Assembly: GCA_003139735.1 (NCBI GenBank)
Contig: PLGA01000564.1
Span: 1 to 7,467, forward strand
Reading direction: 5' to 3'
Length of the DNA stretch: 7,467 bases
Source of the DNA: Bryobacterales bacterium
GTDB taxonomy: Bacteria > Acidobacteriota > Terriglobia > Bryobacterales > Bryobacteraceae
Shown here: positions 5,402-7,467 of the stretch, one piece after another
Position numbering within the stretch: position 1 is the stretch's first letter
Layout: every line of letters begins with the position of its first letter
Notes under the pieces: generated by a model
Database searches by the model: none
Seen by the model: only the letters and a program-made list of their open reading frames with translations
What the model was told of the DNA's origin: nothing
Made by a program: the position numbers and the translations under genes

Positions 5402-6739
5402 CTACTTCTTGGCCTGAAACAGCATGGGCGCCAGGTCCGTCAGGTTTTGCCGCCAGAGGGGCCAGACATGGGCGAAGCCGGGAACTTCGACGGACGTGAA
5501 CTTCACGTCCTTGGCTTTCAGCCACTCTTCGAATGCGCGGTTGACGCCCAGCAGGCCGTCATCCGCGCCGCAAAGGATCCACAGCAGGCGGATTTGGGAA
5601 TTCGCTTTGGCGTCGAGGTTCGAGAAGTTCTTCTCGATGGTTGCGGTATCGACGGTTTGGCCTCCCCGGCCGCCCCCACGCCCTCCGGCGGCTGCGGCGC
5701 CAGGCGCGGGCGGAGCTCCCGGCGGCGCGGGATTTCCAGGCGCGGCGCCCGGCGCCCCCGCGGGTCCACGCATTCCAGCCTCGGCCCCCGCGCCGGCATT
5801 GGCGCGCGGCCACATCACGTAAGCGCCGCTCATCGAGCAGATCCAGGCGAACTTGTCCAGGTGGTTCAGTCCGACGAACGCAGCCTCCGCGCCGCCCATG
5901 GAAAGGCCTGCGATGGCGCGCTCGTTACGGTCCTTCGAGACGTTGTACTCCTTTTCCACCCGCGGCATCACCTCTTCCAGCACGGTGCGCGCGTAACTCG
6001 GAATCATGGCGGCGCCCATGGCCGAAGCGGGGCCGCCGGCAAGGCCGTAACCCAGCGGGTTCACCATGACCATCGGCTTGGCTTTGCCTTGCGCGATCAG
6101 ATTATCGAGAATCACGTTGGCGGCGCCGGTCTCGATCCACGAATTGGAATCGTCGCCCAGACCATGCAACAAGTACAGCGTGGGATAGGGTTCCTTGCGC
6201 TTCGGATCGTAATTCGCGGGCGTGTAAACCCAGAAATCGCGGTCGTCGCCGGCCACCTCGGAGTGATAGAAATGGCGCGTGATCGCCCCGCGCGGCACGC
6301 CTTTCCCTGGCGCCCAACTGACCGGGCCGGGCCCCGGCACGAAAACCTCGCTCTGGCCGGCGCTGCCGTACGCGGTCTTGAAGCGCGGGTTGCCGGGATC
6401 GTTGACGGTGGCGCCGTCCACCGAGAACGAGTACGTGTAGATATCGGGTTTCAGCGGCTCGGTGGTCGCGGTCCACACGCCCTGCTCGTTCTTCACCATG
6501 TTCAGGCGCTGGCCGATGCCGGTAACGAACACCTCCTGGGCGTTCGGCGCGCGAAGGCGGAACGTCACCGCGCCGTCCGGAGAAACTTCGGGAGACCTGA
6601 CGGCCGCGCCGCCGAACCCGCCCCGTCCACGCCCCGGAGCGGCGGCTGGCGAGGGGGCTGCGTTGGGAACGGGGGCATTCTGCGCGAAGACCGCGGATGC
6701 CGCCGCGCCGAAAATAAGGATTACGGTTCTGATGCTCAC
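5402..6739 (-). CDS. Secreted esterase: CBM48-like E-set domain plus CE1/esterase D-type catalytic domain
   Basis: This 445-residue protein resembles the feruloyl/acetyl-xylan esterases and related carboxylesterases, so it probably removes ester groups from plant polysaccharide outside the cytoplasm. Seen: signal peptide (residues 1-19, ending SAVFA); a Pro/Ala/Gly-rich linker (about 22-45); an E-set (CBM48-like) domain, about 50-135 (VTFRLRAPNAQEVFVTG, PDIYTYSFSVDGATVNDPGNP); then the catalytic domain with DFWVYTPANYD, YPTLYLLHGLGDDSNSW (186-201), nucleophile elbow GLSMGG with Ser280, CGADDGLL with Asp394, and GFAHVWPLWRQNL with His424. A Gly/Ala/Pro-rich insert of about 50 residues (313-363) lies between the Ser and Asp. 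The GTG at 6739 is chosen because AAGGA (6751-6747) lies 7 nt upstream and the signal peptide begins there; an in-frame ATG at 6811 would add 24 residues and start upstream of the likely promoter. The natural substrate is unknown. Confidence 0.88.
   Translation of the reverse strand: MSIRTVILIFGAAASAVFAQNAPVPNAAPSPAAAPGRGRGGFGGAAVRSPEVSPDGAVTFRLRAPNAQEVFVTGIGQRLNMVKNEQGVWTATTEPLKPDIYTYSFSVDGATVNDPGNPRFKTAYGSAGQSEVFVPGPGPVSWAPGKGVPRGAITRHFYHSEVAGDDRDFWVYTPANYDPKRKEPYPTLYLLHGLGDDSNSWIETGAANVILDNLIAQGKAKPMVMVNPLGYGLAGGPASAMGAAMIPSYARTVLEEVMPRVEKEYNVSKDRNERAIAGLSMGGAEAAFVGLNHLDKFAWICSMSGAYVMWPRANAGAGAEAGMRGPAGAPGAAPGNPAPPGAPPAPGAAAAGGRGGGRGGQTVDTATIEKNFSNLDAKANSQIRLLWILCGADDGLLGVNRAFEEWLKAKDVKFTSVEVPGFAHVWPLWRQNLTDLAPMLFQAKK
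5651..5803 (-). other. Low-complexity Gly/Ala/Pro-rich insert in esterase catalytic domain
   Basis: These bases encode residues 313-363 of the esterase, almost only Gly, Ala, Pro and Arg (for example APGNPAPPGAPPAPG, then GGRGGGRGG). The DNA is very GC-rich and internally repetitive. The segment separates the nucleophile half (Ser280) from the half with Asp394 and His424, and the flanking sequence keeps the family motifs, so it is likely a surface loop that expanded by slippage. A similar but shorter stretch (residues 22-45) follows the signal peptide. Confidence 0.8.
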
Positions 6740-6757
6740 GAGCGTTTCCTTCAAGAA

Positions 6758-6767
6758 CTCCAGTATA
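6758..6767 (-). promoter_or_regulatory. Probable -10 box (TATACT then GGAG) for secreted esterase gene
   Basis: Read on the minus strand, TATACT (6767-6762) is followed by GGAG (6761-6758). The predicted start near 6755 would leave a leader of about 16 nt that still contains the AAGGA ribosome binding site (6751-6747) and the GTG at 6739. TTCGCG (6790-6785), 17 nt upstream, is a poor -35 match. This position argues against the longer ATG start at 6811. Confidence 0.5.
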
Positions 6768-6860
6768 GCCGTGCGGCATCCGTGCGCGAAGCAGTCCGCG
6801 AGCGTTTCCACGCCCTGACGAAATATTCCGCGGTAGTGGAATCCGAGAAAGTCGCCCGAT

Positions 6861-6871
6861 TATACTGGGAG
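6861..6871 (+). promoter_or_regulatory. TATACT followed by GGGAG upstream of EtfB-like gene
   Basis: TATACT (6861-6866) is followed by GGGAG (6867-6871), 8 nt before the ATG at 6880. GGGAG is well placed as a Shine-Dalgarno sequence. If TATACT were the -10 box, transcription would begin near 6873 and lose that site, giving an almost leaderless message with GGGA as the discriminator. No -35 hexamer is clear. The element mirrors the one for the divergent esterase (TATACTGGAGT against TATACTGGGAGT). Confidence 0.45.
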
Positions 6872-6879
6872 TCAGTCAC

Positions 6880-7467
6880 ATGAGTATCCCCTTTCAAATT
6901 GTGGTGTGCGGGAGCATTGTCCCGGACCCTCTGCAAACGCTGGAGCCGGTAACGGGCCCTGCGGGACCGTCGCTTAAGAATGAGATGATGCTGCCGGCAA
7001 TTCTAGACCCGTGGGCCGGCCATGCCCTGTACGAGGCGGCCAACCTCGCGCGGACGGCGCCCGGCAGCAAGGTCTGGCTGGTCAGCCTGGGGCCGAAGGC
7101 CAAGCTGCAGCAGGTGATGATGACGGTGGCGCAGAAGGTCCCCTTCGAGCTGGTGGCGCTCGACGGACCCGCTTCCGGCTTTGCGGACTCCTTCGGGACG
7201 GCGGCCGCGCTGGCCGTAGCAATCGAGGCCATTCCGGGCTTGGATAAGTCCCGGCTGCTGCTGTTTGGCGGTTGGGAATCCGCTTCGCGCGGCGCCGGCG
7301 CCACTTTGCAGATGGTGGGCGAACGGCTGGGGATCACGGAGCAGTTCCTGGGCGTCGACCGGCTCACGGTGGGCGAGGACGGCGGCCTGGAAATTCTGGA
7401 GCGCATCGAGGGCGGCAAGCACCAGGTTTCGGTGTGCGCCGGCCCGCCCGCCGTGCTCGGCTGGGCC
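6880..7467 (+). CDS. Electron transfer flavoprotein beta subunit-like protein (C-terminus beyond window)
   Basis: The frame from ATG 6880 is open for 196 codons to the right edge; EtfB proteins are usually 250-290 residues. EtfB pairs with EtfA to carry electrons from acyl-CoA and other dehydrogenases to the quinone pool. Seen: an N-terminal strand with VPDP (14-17); ILDPWAGHALYEAANLA (41-57), matching the NP.DE.A.EEA region of EtfB; KVWLVSLGPKAKLQQVMMTVA (64-84), like the family's V.VG...A....L..A; LLLFGGWESASRGAG (126-140), where typical EtfB has G.QA.D...G; and LERIEGGKHQVSVCAGPPAVLGWA at 173-196, the signature region. The Gln-Ala-x-Asp nucleotide motif is replaced by Glu-Ser-Ala-Ser, so this is a divergent branch that may bind AMP or flavin differently. 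GGGAG lies 8 nt before the ATG. An etfA partner would be expected just to the right, outside the window. Confidence 0.78.
   Translation, partial: MSIPFQIVVCGSIVPDPLQTLEPVTGPAGPSLKNEMMLPAILDPWAGHALYEAANLARTAPGSKVWLVSLGPKAKLQQVMMTVAQKVPFELVALDGPASGFADSFGTAAALAVAIEAIPGLDKSRLLLFGGWESASRGAGATLQMVGERLGITEQFLGVDRLTVGEDGGLEILERIEGGKHQVSVCAGPPAVLGWA

Noticed and set aside
6825..6842. ATTCC-N8-GGAAT inverted repeat between the esterase and EtfB-like genes
   Set aside because: Only 5-bp arms, not extended inward or outward; could be an operator half-site pair but is too short to support.
5228..6883. 551-codon plus-strand open frame spanning the hydrolase and esterase genes
   Set aside because: It is antisense to two genes with intact catalytic motifs and signal peptide; its product is Arg/Gly/His-rich with no recognisable motif, as expected from the complement of GC-rich coding sequence.

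Overview
The window looks like a GC-rich chromosomal segment from an Acidobacteriota bacterium, probably of the Solibacter/Bryobacter type. The best evidence is the secreted protein at 1789-2829, which matches the 'VWFA-related Acidobacterial domain' family, a paralogous family largely confined to that phylum. A Tat-exported GH95 glycosidase, a secreted CE1-like esterase and a divergent EtfB-like protein fit a soil polymer degrader of this group. The phylum call is inference from gene content; no rRNA or marker gene is present.

Layout, left to right. 1-1506 (minus): the first 502 codons of a GH95 alpha-L-fucosidase-type enzyme, cut by the left edge. 1507-1788: a divergent intergenic region with a striking 76-nt inverted repeat whose arms are built from three 8-bp units, and a consensus -10 box for the rightward genes. 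1789-4595 (plus): a possible three-gene run of a secreted VWFA-like protein, a YjbQ/UPF0047 protein and a LarA-like (lactate racemase N-terminal domain) protein. 4596-4615: a 20-nt convergent gap with no clear terminator. 4616-6739 (minus): a secreted esterase followed directly (stop codon abutting start codon) by a PcaD-like 3-oxoadipate enol-lactonase or related hydrolase. 6740-6879: a divergent intergenic region. 6880-7467 (plus): the first 196 codons of an EtfB-like protein, cut by the right edge.

I see no mobile element, CRISPR array, RNA gene or defence system. The genes do not form one obvious pathway. The GH95 enzyme and the secreted esterase suggest breakdown of plant or microbial heteropolysaccharide, for example removing fucosyl and ester decorations. 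The PcaD-like enzyme would act in the cytoplasm on a small lactone or ester, possibly one released by the esterase, but that link rests only on gene order. The most unusual points are: the 8-bp-periodic hairpin; an orphan LarA-like enzyme that keeps plausible cofactor residues but lacks the usual C-terminal half and lar neighbours; a Gly/Pro/Ala-rich insert inside the esterase catalytic domain; and four -10-like hexamers each followed directly by a GGAG-type purine stretch. I found no convincing new multi-gene system.
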